33,554 nt of DNA from Cytophagales bacterium (GCA_014376535.1 JACMRH010000185.1:1-33554); one strand, 5' to 3'; positions 1 to 9,573 are shown, counted from the first letter of the stretch. The notes: generated from the letters alone by a model not told the origin. Numbers and translations are program-made.

Positions 1-26
1 TATTTAGGGCCAATTAGTAAGAAGTT

Positions 27-608
27 TTAACCATGAATGGTTTCTTTTTTTCCATAATTTGAAAGAATAGAAGCCTCAAAATCCAAGAATTCCTGCCAGC
101 GTTTATCTATGTCTTCACCATCTCCATATTTTCTTGCATAGCCCAAAAAAGTGGTATAGTGGGTTGCCTCACTGATCATTAATTCCCTGTAAAAATTACT
201 CAGTTCCTTATCCTGGATTTGCTCGCTTAATAATTTAAACCGTTCGCAACTTCTGGCTTCAATTAAAGCCGAAAACAATAATCTATCAATCAATACAAAC
301 TTACGCAAATAGCCCTTTCGCATAAATTTATAGAGCTCACCTACGTAATCATCTTTTCTTTCTTTGCCTAAAACCAAACCTCTGGAAAGGATGATATCAT
401 GTACCATTTTAAAATGCGTTATTTCTTCCTGAGCCAATAAAAGCATATCTGTAACCAAATCAGAATATTCCGGGAAGTTCACAATTATGTAAATAGCATT
501 TGTAGTTGCTTTTTGCTCGCAATAAGCATGGTCAGTAAGAATTTCAGAGATATTAGATTCAACAATATCTACCCAACGGGGGTCTGTGGCTAATTTTAAT
601 CCTAACAT
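27..608 (-). CDS. miaE: tRNA-(ms[2]io[6]A)-hydroxylase-like protein (MiaE family)
   Basis: 193-aa ORF with ferritin-like helices and carboxylate/His motifs typical of MiaE (EARSCERFKLL, EEITHFKMVH, SEATHYTTFLGYARKYG). Confidence 0.85.
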   Translation of the reverse strand: MLGLKLATDPRWVDIVESNISEILTDHAYCEQKATTNAIYIIVNFPEYSDLVTDMLLLAQEEITHFKMVHDIILSRGLVLGKERKDDYVGELYKFMRKGYLRKFVLIDRLLFSALIEARSCERFKLLSEQIQDKELSNFYRELMISEATHYTTFLGYARKYGDGEDIDKRWQEFLDFEASILSNYGKKETIHG

Positions 609-641
609 GTTGTTTTAAAATGATATAAAGATAGTCAAATC

Positions 642-1877
642 TTAAAGCTTTACTTTTCCTTGTGGATCGTAGGCATCACGAAGACCATTACCTAAAAGAT
701 TGAATGCCAGCACCATCAAGCAGATGCAGAGACTTGGTAAAAGTATTAAATGAGAACTGTTTTTTGTACCTATAGAATGAAAACCTTCATTTATCATCAT
801 CCCCCAAGAAGGCATCGGGGGTTGAACACCTAAGCCAAGAAAACTTAATCCTGCTTCAATTAAAATTGCATTGGCAAAATTTGAGGTCGCAATTACAATT
901 ATTGGGCCTGTAAGATTTGGCATAATGTGTTTGCTGATAATGTTAAGATCCGAAAGCCCTAATGCCCTGGCTGCTTCTATGTAGGTTTTTTCTTTCAAGC
1001 TTAATACCTGTCCACGTACAACTCTGGCCACCTCAACCCAAGTTGTAAGGCCAACAGCTACAAATGATACCCAAATACCTTTGCTTTGCAATGCTAAGCT
1101 GATTGCTATTACCAGCATAATGCTTGGAATGGACCAAACAACAGTCATGAGCCACTGTATGAATTTATCAGTCCCGCCGCCAAAATAACCCGCCATGGCG
1201 CCCAGACTCACTCCAACTAAAAGAGAAATTAAAACTGAAATAAAACCTATAGACAAAGAAATTCTGGTTCCGAAGAGTAAGCGACTTAATAGATCTCTTC
1301 CTGTTTTGTCTGTACCAAGTAAATAAAATTTTGATTTCACATGTTTATTTATGAATTCTTCTTTTAAATCATTTAATGAAGCATATTTCTGATTTTCTTT
1401 TAGGTCTAAATAAAGCAAGGAATCACCTTTGACAATAAAGTTTGCACCATGACTCTCCGGTAATTTTTTAGAATCTCCAACGTATACATTTCTTACAGCA
1501 TGAATCAAAGGGAGGTTTTCTTTTCTCTTTAATTTACCGTACTGAACATAATGTAATTCAGCCTTTTGAAACCAAAATGTATCAACAGGAACAAAAGTGA
1601 AATCCTTTTCCTGGCCTGATATAAGCTTTTCAAAAAAATTAACTTTTTCAACCTCAAGGTTTTTATTGAGAGTTATAACCTTAACATAAAAGCCGGGAGT
1701 TTGCTTTTGGATCTGGACTGCCCCTTCATTTGCATTTGGAGAATCATCTGGCATTATGTGATACCCAAGTATTGTTATAATGGCTGATAAAACTATGATG
1801 ACAAAACCAAATACAGCAGGTTTGTTTCGAACCAGCCGTTTTCTAAAATAATAAAAATTTACATTTCTCTGTTGCAT
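642..1877 (-). CDS. ABC transporter permease, OppC/DppC type, with long N-terminal extracytoplasmic insert
   Basis: C-terminal BPD_transp_1 region with EAARALGLSDLNIISKHIMPNL and GLSFLGLGVQPPMPSWGMMINEG motifs; TM1 followed by about 150 aa before the LLGTDKTGRDLLSRLLFG motif. Confidence 0.9.
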   Translation of the reverse strand: MQQRNVNFYYFRKRLVRNKPAVFGFVIIVLSAIITILGYHIMPDDSPNANEGAVQIQKQTPGFYVKVITLNKNLEVEKVNFFEKLISGQEKDFTFVPVDTFWFQKAELHYVQYGKLKRKENLPLIHAVRNVYVGDSKKLPESHGANFIVKGDSLLYLDLKENQKYASLNDLKEEFINKHVKSKFYLLGTDKTGRDLLSRLLFGTRISLSIGFISVLISLLVGVSLGAMAGYFGGGTDKFIQWLMTVVWSIPSIMLVIAISLALQSKGIWVSFVAVGLTTWVEVARVVRGQVLSLKEKTYIEAARALGLSDLNIISKHIMPNLTGPIIVIATSNFANAILIEAGLSFLGLGVQPPMPSWGMMINEGFHSIGTKNSSHLILLPSLCICLMVLAFNLLGNGLRDAYDPQGKVKL

Positions 1878-2131
1878 TAAACCTGGTTATGCGCCTTTAA
1901 ACCTTGTTTGGTAGCTATAAATTTAAATTGAGATTCAATGCTATTAAATTTTTCATTAGATAACTGAATTTCATTGTCGTGTTCATCAAGCACTCTTATC
2001 CAACCTTTAATAATTAACTTTTCAAGTTCAGAAATGAGTTTAGTACCAAAAGTTGGAAAGTCTTTTTGCAAATCCGCAAAACTTTTAACAAAATAAAGTT
2101 CATCTAAAATATCAAATTCAAGATCGGTCAT
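1877..2131 (-). CDS. hypothetical small protein, possibly winged-helix-like
   Basis: 84-aa ORF that abuts or overlaps the permease start by 1 nt, consistent with translational coupling. Confidence 0.55.
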   Translation of the reverse strand: MTDLEFDILDELYFVKSFADLQKDFPTFGTKLISELEKLIIKGWIRVLDEHDNEIQLSNEKFNSIESQFKFIATKQGLKAHNQV

Positions 2132-2133
2132 TC

Positions 2134-3264
2134 TTAACTTAATTTACGTTCTTTCCAGGTGTAAGTCGACCCTCTTGATACCAGACCAAAAAATACGACA
2201 TAAAAACTGTAAATACCTTGTAGAAACAAAAATGCTGGCAAATTTATTCTTTTGCCAAGAAAATTCATCACATGCGAAATAAAAACATATTCAAAGATTA
2301 GCTTTATTGTAAAGGCGAGAATAAAATAGGGTAGAAGTGGTGTATAAATTAATGATAAAGCAAATAAGGATATCCAAACCAAGTGAAATCCAAAAATAAA
2401 TAATGCAAACCCTTTGGTTCTTTTAAGCAGATACTTTTCCCATTTGCCTGCCCATCTTTTTCTTTGATTTGCAAGTTCATCAATAGTGGAGACTGGCTTC
2501 GTAGTTACAATAGCCGAACGTGATTTGAGAAAAAGAACAGAGTCTTTTTTTGATTTAAATATTTTATGCAAAAGCAATTCATCGTCTCCTGAAGCAATAT
2601 TGCTGTTTGAGTTAAAGCCATTTACTTTATCGAAGGCAGATCTTCTAATTGCCAGGTTAGCTCCATTGCACATGCTTGGGATTCCCATTTTAAGTGATGA
2701 CAGAGAAGAACCAAGCAAGGCTGCCTGCTCTATTGAAAGGAATTCTTCAAGATAGTTTAATGAGCTGTATTTAATCGGCCCAAAAACCAGGTCAATATCC
2801 TTGTCATGAAAAGCTGAGCACATAGATTTAACCCATGATTTTCCAAATATGCAATCTGCATCTGTGAATAGCAGCAATTCTCCAACCGAAAAATTAATAC
2901 CAAGATTCAGGGCTTGTTTTTTTGGAGTAGAACTTGATATAGTGGTGTCTAAAATATTGATATTTAGATTCTTGTTTAAAATATAATTTTCTATAATTTT
3001 CCTGGTATTATCACTGGATTGATCGTTTATTACTATTATTTCCAGTCGATCTTCAGGATAATCCTGGTTAGAAATTGATTTAAGTAAATTTAAAATTTCC
3101 CCTGCTTCATTTCTTGCTGAGATAATTACGGATACTTTCAAGAAAGTATTTTCGGCCATAATATTAGTTTTGTACCTAAGCCAGGTAGAAATGGAAAATG
3201 CCAGAAAGGCAATATAAAAAATAAAATAACCTAAAAATAAAATTAGCAATATCTGCTTTTCCAT
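2134..3264 (-). CDS. Family 2 glycosyltransferase, membrane-associated
   Basis: VSVIISARNEAGEILNLLKSISNQDYPEDRLEIIVINDQSSDNT, DADC and QRKRWAGKW motifs. ORF track starts at 3342, but MEKQILL at 3264 is the more plausible start. Confidence 0.88.
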   Translation of the reverse strand: MEKQILLILFLGYFIFYIAFLAFSISTWLRYKTNIMAENTFLKVSVIISARNEAGEILNLLKSISNQDYPEDRLEIIVINDQSSDNTRKIIENYILNKNLNINILDTTISSSTPKKQALNLGINFSVGELLLFTDADCIFGKSWVKSMCSAFHDKDIDLVFGPIKYSSLNYLEEFLSIEQAALLGSSLSSLKMGIPSMCNGANLAIRRSAFDKVNGFNSNSNIASGDDELLLHKIFKSKKDSVLFLKSRSAIVTTKPVSTIDELANQRKRWAGKWEKYLLKRTKGFALFIFGFHLVWISLFALSLIYTPLLPYFILAFTIKLIFEYVFISHVMNFLGKRINLPAFLFLQGIYSFYVVFFGLVSRGSTYTWKERKLS

Positions 3265-4205
3265 TTGATTTGAAGCAAAATAAAAGCGCCAGCAATTGAA
3301 GGCATTAATATGTTTATAAACCAGACATATAAACTGGCACAAATCACAATTGTATTAGGAATTCCCATTATCGGTAAAACAAGCAACGCAGCAAATTCTC
3401 TTATTCCAAGATCACTCAGAACATGGAAACTTGGCATCATAGACTTAGCCATAAATACAAGTGACAATCCTGAAGCTAATCGAATAAATTCTAATTCACA
3501 TCCTAAAAACCTTAGTATCAATATATATTGAAACGTGAATATTATGTAACGCAGTGAGGATAATAGAACTAATTTAAAAACTGTAATTGACGGAAGTTGA
3601 CTTAAAATCTTTGAAAAAATTCTCACATAGGTATTTCTCTTTTGTAGATACAGTATCGCTACCATAGCAATTATGGATATCAGCGAGATCGATAAAACAT
3701 AAACCCAGGCTTTACTTAAATTGATTTCTTTATATAAATAAAGAAATCCCATACAACTGAACCCAAATGTTACCAACATTTGTACAGTCTGACAAACAAA
3801 AACCAAACTTGCAGCTTGTACTTTAGACTTTTTGTCCTTTCCTATATTCACTATTCTGCCAAGAATATGCCCAACACTTGCCGGAAAGATGAAATTTAAA
3901 GCTTGGCCTGTTAAAACAGATTTTAATGCTTTTTTTATAGAAATTGATTCTATCAGATTCGCTGCAGTTTGCCATTTTGCAGCTTCATAAAACCAGTTTA
4001 ATGAACAGAGTCCAAATGAAAGCCAAAAATAAATGGCATTGACAGAATGAATGTTAACCAAAAAATATTCTGTTTGAGAGGAGAGAAAAGAGTCTAAAGA
4101 CCAAATTTTATATACAGAAAATGAAATGATCGTAATAAAAAGTAACAATTTGATTTTGGCAAACCATTGCTCATAAATTACTGATAAAGAGAGACTTTTA
4201 AGCAA
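3243..4205 (-). CDS. Lysylphosphatidylglycerol synthase TM region / UPF0104 flippase-like membrane protein
   Basis: Multi-TM ORF with SVGHILGRIV and SMMPSFHVLSDLGIREFAALLVLP motifs typical of the family; overlaps the GT2 start. Confidence 0.75.
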   Translation of the reverse strand: MLKSLSLSVIYEQWFAKIKLLLFITIISFSVYKIWSLDSFLSSQTEYFLVNIHSVNAIYFWLSFGLCSLNWFYEAAKWQTAANLIESISIKKALKSVLTGQALNFIFPASVGHILGRIVNIGKDKKSKVQAASLVFVCQTVQMLVTFGFSCMGFLYLYKEINLSKAWVYVLSISLISIIAMVAILYLQKRNTYVRIFSKILSQLPSITVFKLVLLSSLRYIIFTFQYILILRFLGCELEFIRLASGLSLVFMAKSMMPSFHVLSDLGIREFAALLVLPIMGIPNTIVICASLYVWFINILMPSIAGAFILLQIKWKSRYC

Positions 4206-4247
4206 ATTTGCAATAATGTATTAATTCAAATATCAATATAATCCAGC

Positions 4248-5219
4248 TTATTTCAAAAAATCTTTATTTTCCTCATACCAGGACACAAAACCTTTGATTC
4301 CATCAGAAAAATTCATTTTAGGATTATAATCTAAAAGGATTTTTGCTTTTGAGATATCAGCATAAGTAATATCTACATCCCCAGGTTGTTCGGGCAATTG
4401 TATAATATTCGGCTCAACTTTCAGAGATTCATATATAGTTTTAATTAAATCTTTCAGTTTAACAGGGTTTCGATTTCCGATATTGATGATTTCATAAACC
4501 TTTTCATGACTTGAAACAAAATTTATTGCTGAAATAAATCCATTGACTACATCAGTCACATGAGTATAATCTCTTGCTGTTGAGCCATCTCCATACATTT
4601 CAATAGCTTGTCCTGATTCTATTAGCCTTGTAAATTTATGTATTGATAAATCTGGTCTTTGTCTGGGACCATAAAGTGTAAATAGTCTCAAGTTTAAACA
4701 ACTAATGTTGTACAAAGTATGATATGTATAATTCATCAACTCGCAACTCCTTTTAGAGAATGCATATGGAGATATAGGACCATCAACTTTTTGATCTTCC
4801 TTAAATGGAACCTCTTTGTTGTTTCCATAAATAGATGAAGATGAAGCGAATACATATTTTTTTATACTTCTTGACTTCATGAATTCTAAAACATTCATCG
4901 TTCCTGTAATATTCACCGAAACATAGTCAAGTGGATTTTTAATAGAAGGTAGCACTCCCGCTTTTGCCGCAATGTGAATTACAAAATCAAAATTGCCTGA
5001 AATCTTTTCGAGATCTGATTGAACAGTTATATCAGCCTTTATAAAAGTAAAAAGTGAATAGGTTAGAGAATTATTCAGATTTCTTCTTTTGATGTTTTCA
5101 TTATAAAAAGGATCAAAATTATCGATTCCTGTAACGGAATGTCCAAGTTCTAAAAGTGCTTCAGAAAGATGCGATCCGAGAAATCCGGCAACACCTGTAA
5201 TTAGAAAAGATAAAGACAA
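4248..5219 (-). CDS. NAD-dependent epimerase/dehydratase, UDP-glucuronate 4-epimerase-like
   Basis: Rossmann motif ITGVAGFLGSHLSEALLELGHSVTGIDNFDPFYN, SSSSIYG, YAFSK active-site motif and RLFTLYGPRQRPDL. Confidence 0.9.
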   Translation of the reverse strand: MSLSFLITGVAGFLGSHLSEALLELGHSVTGIDNFDPFYNENIKRRNLNNSLTYSLFTFIKADITVQSDLEKISGNFDFVIHIAAKAGVLPSIKNPLDYVSVNITGTMNVLEFMKSRSIKKYVFASSSSIYGNNKEVPFKEDQKVDGPISPYAFSKRSCELMNYTYHTLYNISCLNLRLFTLYGPRQRPDLSIHKFTRLIESGQAIEMYGDGSTARDYTHVTDVVNGFISAINFVSSHEKVYEIINIGNRNPVKLKDLIKTIYESLKVEPNIIQLPEQPGDVDITYADISKAKILLDYNPKMNFSDGIKGFVSWYEENKDFLK

Positions 5220-5238
5220 ACGAGAGTTATTAAAATGA

Positions 5239-5271
5239 AAGAACCGTTAATAAACTTAATTAATGGTTCTT
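5239..5271 (-). terminator. Inverted repeat, likely intrinsic terminator of the minus-strand sigma/small-ORF unit
   Basis: AAGAACCGTTAAT-(7 nt)-ATTAATGGTTCTT; 13-bp stem with one G-U pair, just downstream of the ORF ending at 5287. Confidence 0.55.
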
Positions 5272-5286
5272 CAAAAATAGTATTTA

Positions 5287-5493
5287 CTACATAGATTTCA
5301 ATGCGGCCATTATTTTATCAACACTTTGTTGAGAAGGTTCCAGCAAGCAATTGTCTACGACTTTTTGCATTCTTTTCAAAAGTTTGAATTCCCTCTCTGC
5401 AAAGCTCTGATTTTCAGAAAGATCAATGGGGAAGGCTTCGTTGTAAGCCAGTCGGGTGATTTCCAGATTTGTAAAAGTTGGTTTCATAGGCAT
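5287..5493 (-). CDS. Small hypothetical protein downstream of and overlapping the ECF sigma gene
   Basis: 68-aa ORF MPMKPTFTNLEITRLAYNEAFPIDLSENQSF... overlapping the sigma 3' end by about 71 nt. Confidence 0.6.
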   Translation of the reverse strand: MPMKPTFTNLEITRLAYNEAFPIDLSENQSFAEREFKLLKRMQKVVDNCLLEPSQQSVDKIMAALKSM

Positions 5494-6064
5494 GTTTATG
5501 TTTTTCTAACAATTTTCTAAGATTGATTAACGCATACCTCATTCTTCCGAGGGCAGTATTGATACTTACCCCGCTTGCTTCCGAAATTTCCTTGAAACTC
5601 ATATCAGCGAAGTGCCTCATTATTAGCACATCTCTTTGTTCTTCAGGAAGTTGAGCAATCAGTTTTCTTACCATAAGGCTTTCTTCCTGCTCTATCTGAA
5701 CAGATTCAGCATTACTTTCAGCAAACTGGAAAGAACTGAATATAGGGCTTCCATTCTCTGTTACGATAAGTGGTTGGCGTTTGTTTTTCCGGATGTGATC
5801 TATGGCAATGTTTCTAGCAACCCGAATAATCCAGGGCAGAAATTTGCCGTCTTCGTTGTACTTATTTTCATTTAATAGGCGAATAGCCTTTATAAATGTA
5901 TCCTGAAACAGATCCTCGGCTAGATATCTGTCTTTTACGATAACAACAATGCTAGTGTAAACTTTTGATTTGTGTCTTTTTAAGAGTTCAACAAATGCTT
6001 ACTGCTGGCCATTTTGAAATTGCAATACTAATTCAGCATCGCTAAAGATTAAGGCTTGGTTCAT
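5423..6064 (-). pseudogene. ECF (RpoE-like) RNA polymerase sigma factor interrupted by an in-frame TAA
   Basis: Minus-strand translation from ATG at 6062-6064: MNQALIFSDAELVLQFQNGQQ*AFVELLKRHKSKVYTSIVVIVKDRYLAEDLFQDTFIKAIRLLNENKYNEDGKFLPWIIRVARNIAIDHIRKNKR...MVRKLIAQLPEEQRDVLIMRHFADMSFKEISEASGVSINTALGRMRYALINLRKLL. Sigma2 and sigma4 regions are in one frame; TAA at 5999-6001. The ORF track shows only the C-terminal 83 aa. Confidence 0.85.
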
Positions 6065-6331
6065 TACTACGCTCACAATTTAAATAACGTAGAATTTTAT
6101 GCCATATTGTATTGGGTAGGTTATAAATTTAAAAGGGTTCGCAAATATTATTAAAACATTCCAAACAACAAAATCATTAAAATAATCTTTGTATTTAAGG
6201 TAGATAATTAGAGATTATAATGTTTTATTCTTTTGCTGATTAAAAAGTAACCTTTGTGCAGTAATACTACCTAACTTTAATTTGTTATGCTTTCAATCAA
6301 TTTCATTTTTCAAATGTAAATTGCAACCATA

Positions 6332-7348
6332 ATGAATCTTCCAGGGAGATATTTTGCTGATATTTTTGAAGGGATAAATTCTTCAATTGGAGGATTATTC
6401 CTTACATTAAAACATTTGTTTCAAGCAAGAAAAAGGACAAATGCAGTAGGAATTAGCAATAAGAAATATTTTGAACAAGCTACCGGGGTAGTTACCCTTG
6501 AATATCCTACACAATCCTTTCCAATTCCTGATAATGGGCGTTACAGGTTACACAATGAAATAGATGACTGTATAGTCTGTGATAAATGTGCCAAAATATG
6601 TCCGGTAGATTGTATTGACATTACAGTAATTAAATCTACAGAAGAAATTGGACTTACATCTGATGGTTCTTCCAAGAGATTGTATGCGTCAACTTTTGAT
6701 ATCGACATGGCAAAATGTTGCTATTGTGGCCTTTGCACAACAGTTTGCCCGACGGAATGCCTTACGATGACTTCAACTTTTGACTTTTCTGAATTTGACG
6801 TCAGAAATATGGTCTATCATTTTACTGACCTAACACCTGAAGAAGCGAAGGAAAAACAAAGATTATTTGATGTAAAACAGGCAGAAAAAGCTGCTGCCCT
6901 TGCTGCTAAGAGCAAGGTTTCTATTGAAAACCAATCCAATGTTGCTAATTCAGAAGTACAAGCGGATGTCAAGCCTGTATTTAAACCGAAGTTTCCCATA
7001 GTAAAACCTGTTGAAAATCAGCAAGATGCACAACAAAACTTAGAACTCACTTCAACTCCTAAACCAATTTTTAAGCCAAAAATGCCAGGTGTAAAAATGG
7101 TTGAACCAGTTAATGAAGAACCAATAAATGAGGAAAAAAGTAATCCAACAGTGAATAAACCGGTTTTCAAACCCAGGATACCTGGAATAGTAAAGAAGGA
7201 AGATTCGGTTGTTCCATCTTCTGATAAAATCCAGGATATACCCTTGAAGCCTGAACCTGAAGTTGAAAAGGCCATTATGCCAAAACCAATTTTTAAACCT
7301 AAAATGAAACCCATTATTCCTCCAAAAAAGGAAGATGATCCTGTATAA
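6332..7348 (+). CDS. nuoI: NADH-quinone oxidoreductase subunit I with repeat-containing C-terminal extension
   Basis: Two 4Fe-4S clusters: CIVCDKCAKICPVDC and CCYCGLCTTVCPTEC; the C-terminal ~150 aa carries four KP[VI]FKP[KR]xP-like repeats. Confidence 0.92.
   Translation: MNLPGRYFADIFEGINSSIGGLFLTLKHLFQARKRTNAVGISNKKYFEQATGVVTLEYPTQSFPIPDNGRYRLHNEIDDCIVCDKCAKICPVDCIDITVIKSTEEIGLTSDGSSKRLYASTFDIDMAKCCYCGLCTTVCPTECLTMTSTFDFSEFDVRNMVYHFTDLTPEEAKEKQRLFDVKQAEKAAALAAKSKVSIENQSNVANSEVQADVKPVFKPKFPIVKPVENQQDAQQNLELTSTPKPIFKPKMPGVKMVEPVNEEPINEEKSNPTVNKPVFKPRIPGIVKKEDSVVPSSDKIQDIPLKPEPEVEKAIMPKPIFKPKMKPIIPPKKEDDPV
6971..7345 (+). repeat. Four degenerate copies of KP(V/I)FKP(K/R)-x-P-x-(V/I) within the NuoI C-terminal tail
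   Basis: Copies begin at 6971 (KPVFKPKFPIVKPVE), 7061 (KPIFKPKMPGVKMVE), 7157 (KPVFKPRIPGIVKKE) and 7283 (KPIFKPKMKPIIPPKKE), all in the nuoI frame. Confidence 0.85.
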
Positions 7349-7349
7349 T

Positions 7350-7847
7350 ATGATGACTGTTGTAGTTTTTGCATTTTTTGCTGGCATTACGGTTTTTTCT
7401 GCACTTGCTATTACTTTTCAGAAGAACCTAATGTACTCTGCATTTTATTTACTTGTCACGTTTTTAGGGATAGCTTGCTTATATATCTTGCTTGAAGCTG
7501 ATTTCCTTGCAGTTACACAGATATTAATTTATGTAGGAGGTATTCTAACTTTAATCCTGTTTGGTGTACTTATTACACAGAGAAGAGAAAACAGGGCATT
7601 AATAAGCGGAATCATTTACAGAAAGCGATCTGCATTTATTTCAATTACTTTAGGAGCAATCCTTTGTTATGTAATTTGGAATGAACGATATCGGTTTCAT
7701 GAAAATAATAAATTACAAAGTTCTGTCCATACCCTTGGTTATGGCTTGATGGGAAATTATTTGTTGCCATTTGAACTGGCCGGGGTTTTGATCCTTGTAA
7801 TTTTGATAGGGGTTCTTTCTTTGAGTTCTTCCATAAAGCCTCAATAA
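7350..7847 (+). CDS. nuoJ: NADH-quinone oxidoreductase subunit J
   Basis: VFAFFAGITVFSALAITFQKNLMYSAFYLLVTFLGIACLYILLEADFLAVTQILIYVGGILTLILFGVLIT. Start 7335 overlaps nuoI; 7350 is equally possible. Confidence 0.9.
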   Translation: MMTVVVFAFFAGITVFSALAITFQKNLMYSAFYLLVTFLGIACLYILLEADFLAVTQILIYVGGILTLILFGVLITQRRENRALISGIIYRKRSAFISITLGAILCYVIWNERYRFHENNKLQSSVHTLGYGLMGNYLLPFELAGVLILVILIGVLSLSSSIKPQ

Positions 7848-7887
7848 TTCGCCATTGCTACTTATATTCGCCTGATTTTTCAATTTT

Positions 7888-9573
7888 ATGAAACAGCTAG
7901 CACTCGCATTTGCAATTGTATTTCTTGCAAATTTATCACAGGCACAAAGCGTTTATGCACCATTAAACAAAGACTACAGCCATCTTGTTGACAGGTATGA
8001 AATTCTGAATGGAACAATTTCAAACGATCTTCACACTTCTTTTAAGCCCTATTTCCGGGACAATGTATATAAACTGGCTGCAAAAACGCCTCTAGATTCA
8101 TTAGTTGAATTGAATCGAGTGGATTCATTTAATATACGCTATTTAAAAGATGATAACTGGGAATGGGCAGATTCTGCTCACTTGGAAGGAAATTCAAAGA
8201 AACCAGTATTCAGGCGCTTCTACAAAAAGAAAAATGCCTTGTACAATTTCAGAAATGATGATTTTGATGTCCAGGTAAATCCTGTTTTTTATGTTTTGGG
8301 TGGAAAGGAAAACGGGGGTTTGTCAACAAATTTTATCAACACCAGAGGAGCAGAAGTTCGAGGAAGCATTAATAGAAGGGTTGGTTTTTATAGCGTTATC
8401 ACTACCACACAAGCTCTATTTCCTAATTATGTCAGGGAAAGGATAAATACTCCAGGGTTGAGGGCCGTTCCTGGTGAAGGATATTTTAAAACTTATCAGG
8501 CAAATGGAGTTGACTATTTTACGGCGAGAGGTTATGTAACTTTTAAATTAACCAAGAACATAAATTTCCAATTTGGACATGACCGGAATTTCATCGGAAA
8601 TGGTTACCGTTCCTTAATACTTTCTGATTTTAGTTCACCGTATTTATTTGCTAAAATCCAGACCAAAATCTGGAAAATACACTATACCAATCTGTATGCT
8701 CAGATGTTCAACAATACCAATGTTTTTAAGGATACTACTTACAGTAAGAAGTTTATGACCTTACATCATTTAAGTATAAATATTGGCAGACATTTAAATG
8801 TTGGGCTTTTCGAATCTATTGTATATACAAGGGCAAATAATCAATTTGATCTCAATTATTTAAATCCAATAATTTTTTACAGATATGCAGAAACCTATCA
8901 AGGAAGTGGAGATAAAGCTACTCTTGGATTAGACTTTAAATTAAATTTTGCAAGAAGGGTTTCAATCTATGGTCAGCTTGTTTTGAATGAGTTTAGGATT
9001 AATGAAGTTAGAAATGGCAATGGTTGGTGGGGAAACAAGCAAGCTTACCAATTAGGTTTCAAGTATATAGATTTTGCAGGTTTGAAAAACGTGGATTTGC
9101 AATTTGAAGTAAATGCAGTAAGACCTTACACTTATACTTCAGTAAACGGACAAAACAACTATTCTCATTATAACCAACCTTTAGCCCATCCAATGGGAGC
9201 AAATTTTGTAGAAGTGGTAGGAGTTCTGAGAGTGCAACCACAGAAAAGGATTTTTATAACTGGTACGGGAATTCTTACCAGAGTAGGACAAAGTGATAGT
9301 ACTACTAATTTTGGCAATAACATTTTTACTCCTTATGATAAAGTGCCATCCACAAGGTCATATGGAAATTACATTACTCAAGGAGTAGCAACCAATATTG
9401 CTTATGCTGAATTAAACATTAGTTACATGCTAAGACATAATTTATTTATTGACCTAACTCAATTGTTCAGAGAGCAGTTTACTGATAAAAGTAATCCGAT
9501 TTACAGAAGATCAACTTCCTTTTCTTCTTTTAGCATAAGATACAATTTCGGCCAGAAGCAACAGGCATTTTAA
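7888..9573 (+). CDS. Outer-membrane beta-barrel protein, Wzi-like capsule assembly / gliding-motility RemB-like
   Basis: Signal peptide (MKQLALAFAIVFLANLSQAQS) and an amphipathic-strand-rich body; GHDRNFIGNGYRSLILSDFSSPYLF resembles Wzi/RemB-like proteins of Bacteroidota. Confidence 0.65.
   Translation: MKQLALAFAIVFLANLSQAQSVYAPLNKDYSHLVDRYEILNGTISNDLHTSFKPYFRDNVYKLAAKTPLDSLVELNRVDSFNIRYLKDDNWEWADSAHLEGNSKKPVFRRFYKKKNALYNFRNDDFDVQVNPVFYVLGGKENGGLSTNFINTRGAEVRGSINRRVGFYSVITTTQALFPNYVRERINTPGLRAVPGEGYFKTYQANGVDYFTARGYVTFKLTKNINFQFGHDRNFIGNGYRSLILSDFSSPYLFAKIQTKIWKIHYTNLYAQMFNNTNVFKDTTYSKKFMTLHHLSINIGRHLNVGLFESIVYTRANNQFDLNYLNPIIFYRYAETYQGSGDKATLGLDFKLNFARRVSIYGQLVLNEFRINEVRNGNGWWGNKQAYQLGFKYIDFAGLKNVDLQFEVNAVRPYTYTSVNGQNNYSHYNQPLAHPMGANFVEVVGVLRVQPQKRIFITGTGILTRVGQSDSTTNFGNNIFTPYDKVPSTRSYGNYITQGVATNIAYAELNISYMLRHNLFIDLTQLFREQFTDKSNPIYRRSTSFSSFSIRYNFGQKQQAF

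Noticed and set aside
642-1877. OppC-like permease with a ~150-aa periplasmic insert as a novel transporter
   Set aside because: Solitary OppC permeases with such inserts seem common in Bacteroidota; I cannot show from sequence alone that this is unusual.
5326-5875. Plus-strand ORFs 5326-5520 and 5636-5875
   Set aside because: They oppose the sigma factor reading frame, which has strong sigma2/sigma4 motifs.
6971-7345. Repeats in nuoI as a possible CRISPR or tandem DNA repeat
   Set aside because: Repeats are degenerate at DNA level, conserved at protein level and in frame; no spacer-like regularity.
7018-7387. Two overlapping minus-strand ORFs opposite the NuoI tail
   Set aside because: Their composition mirrors the sense-strand KP-FKP repeats; nuoI is clearly coding, so these are antisense shadows.
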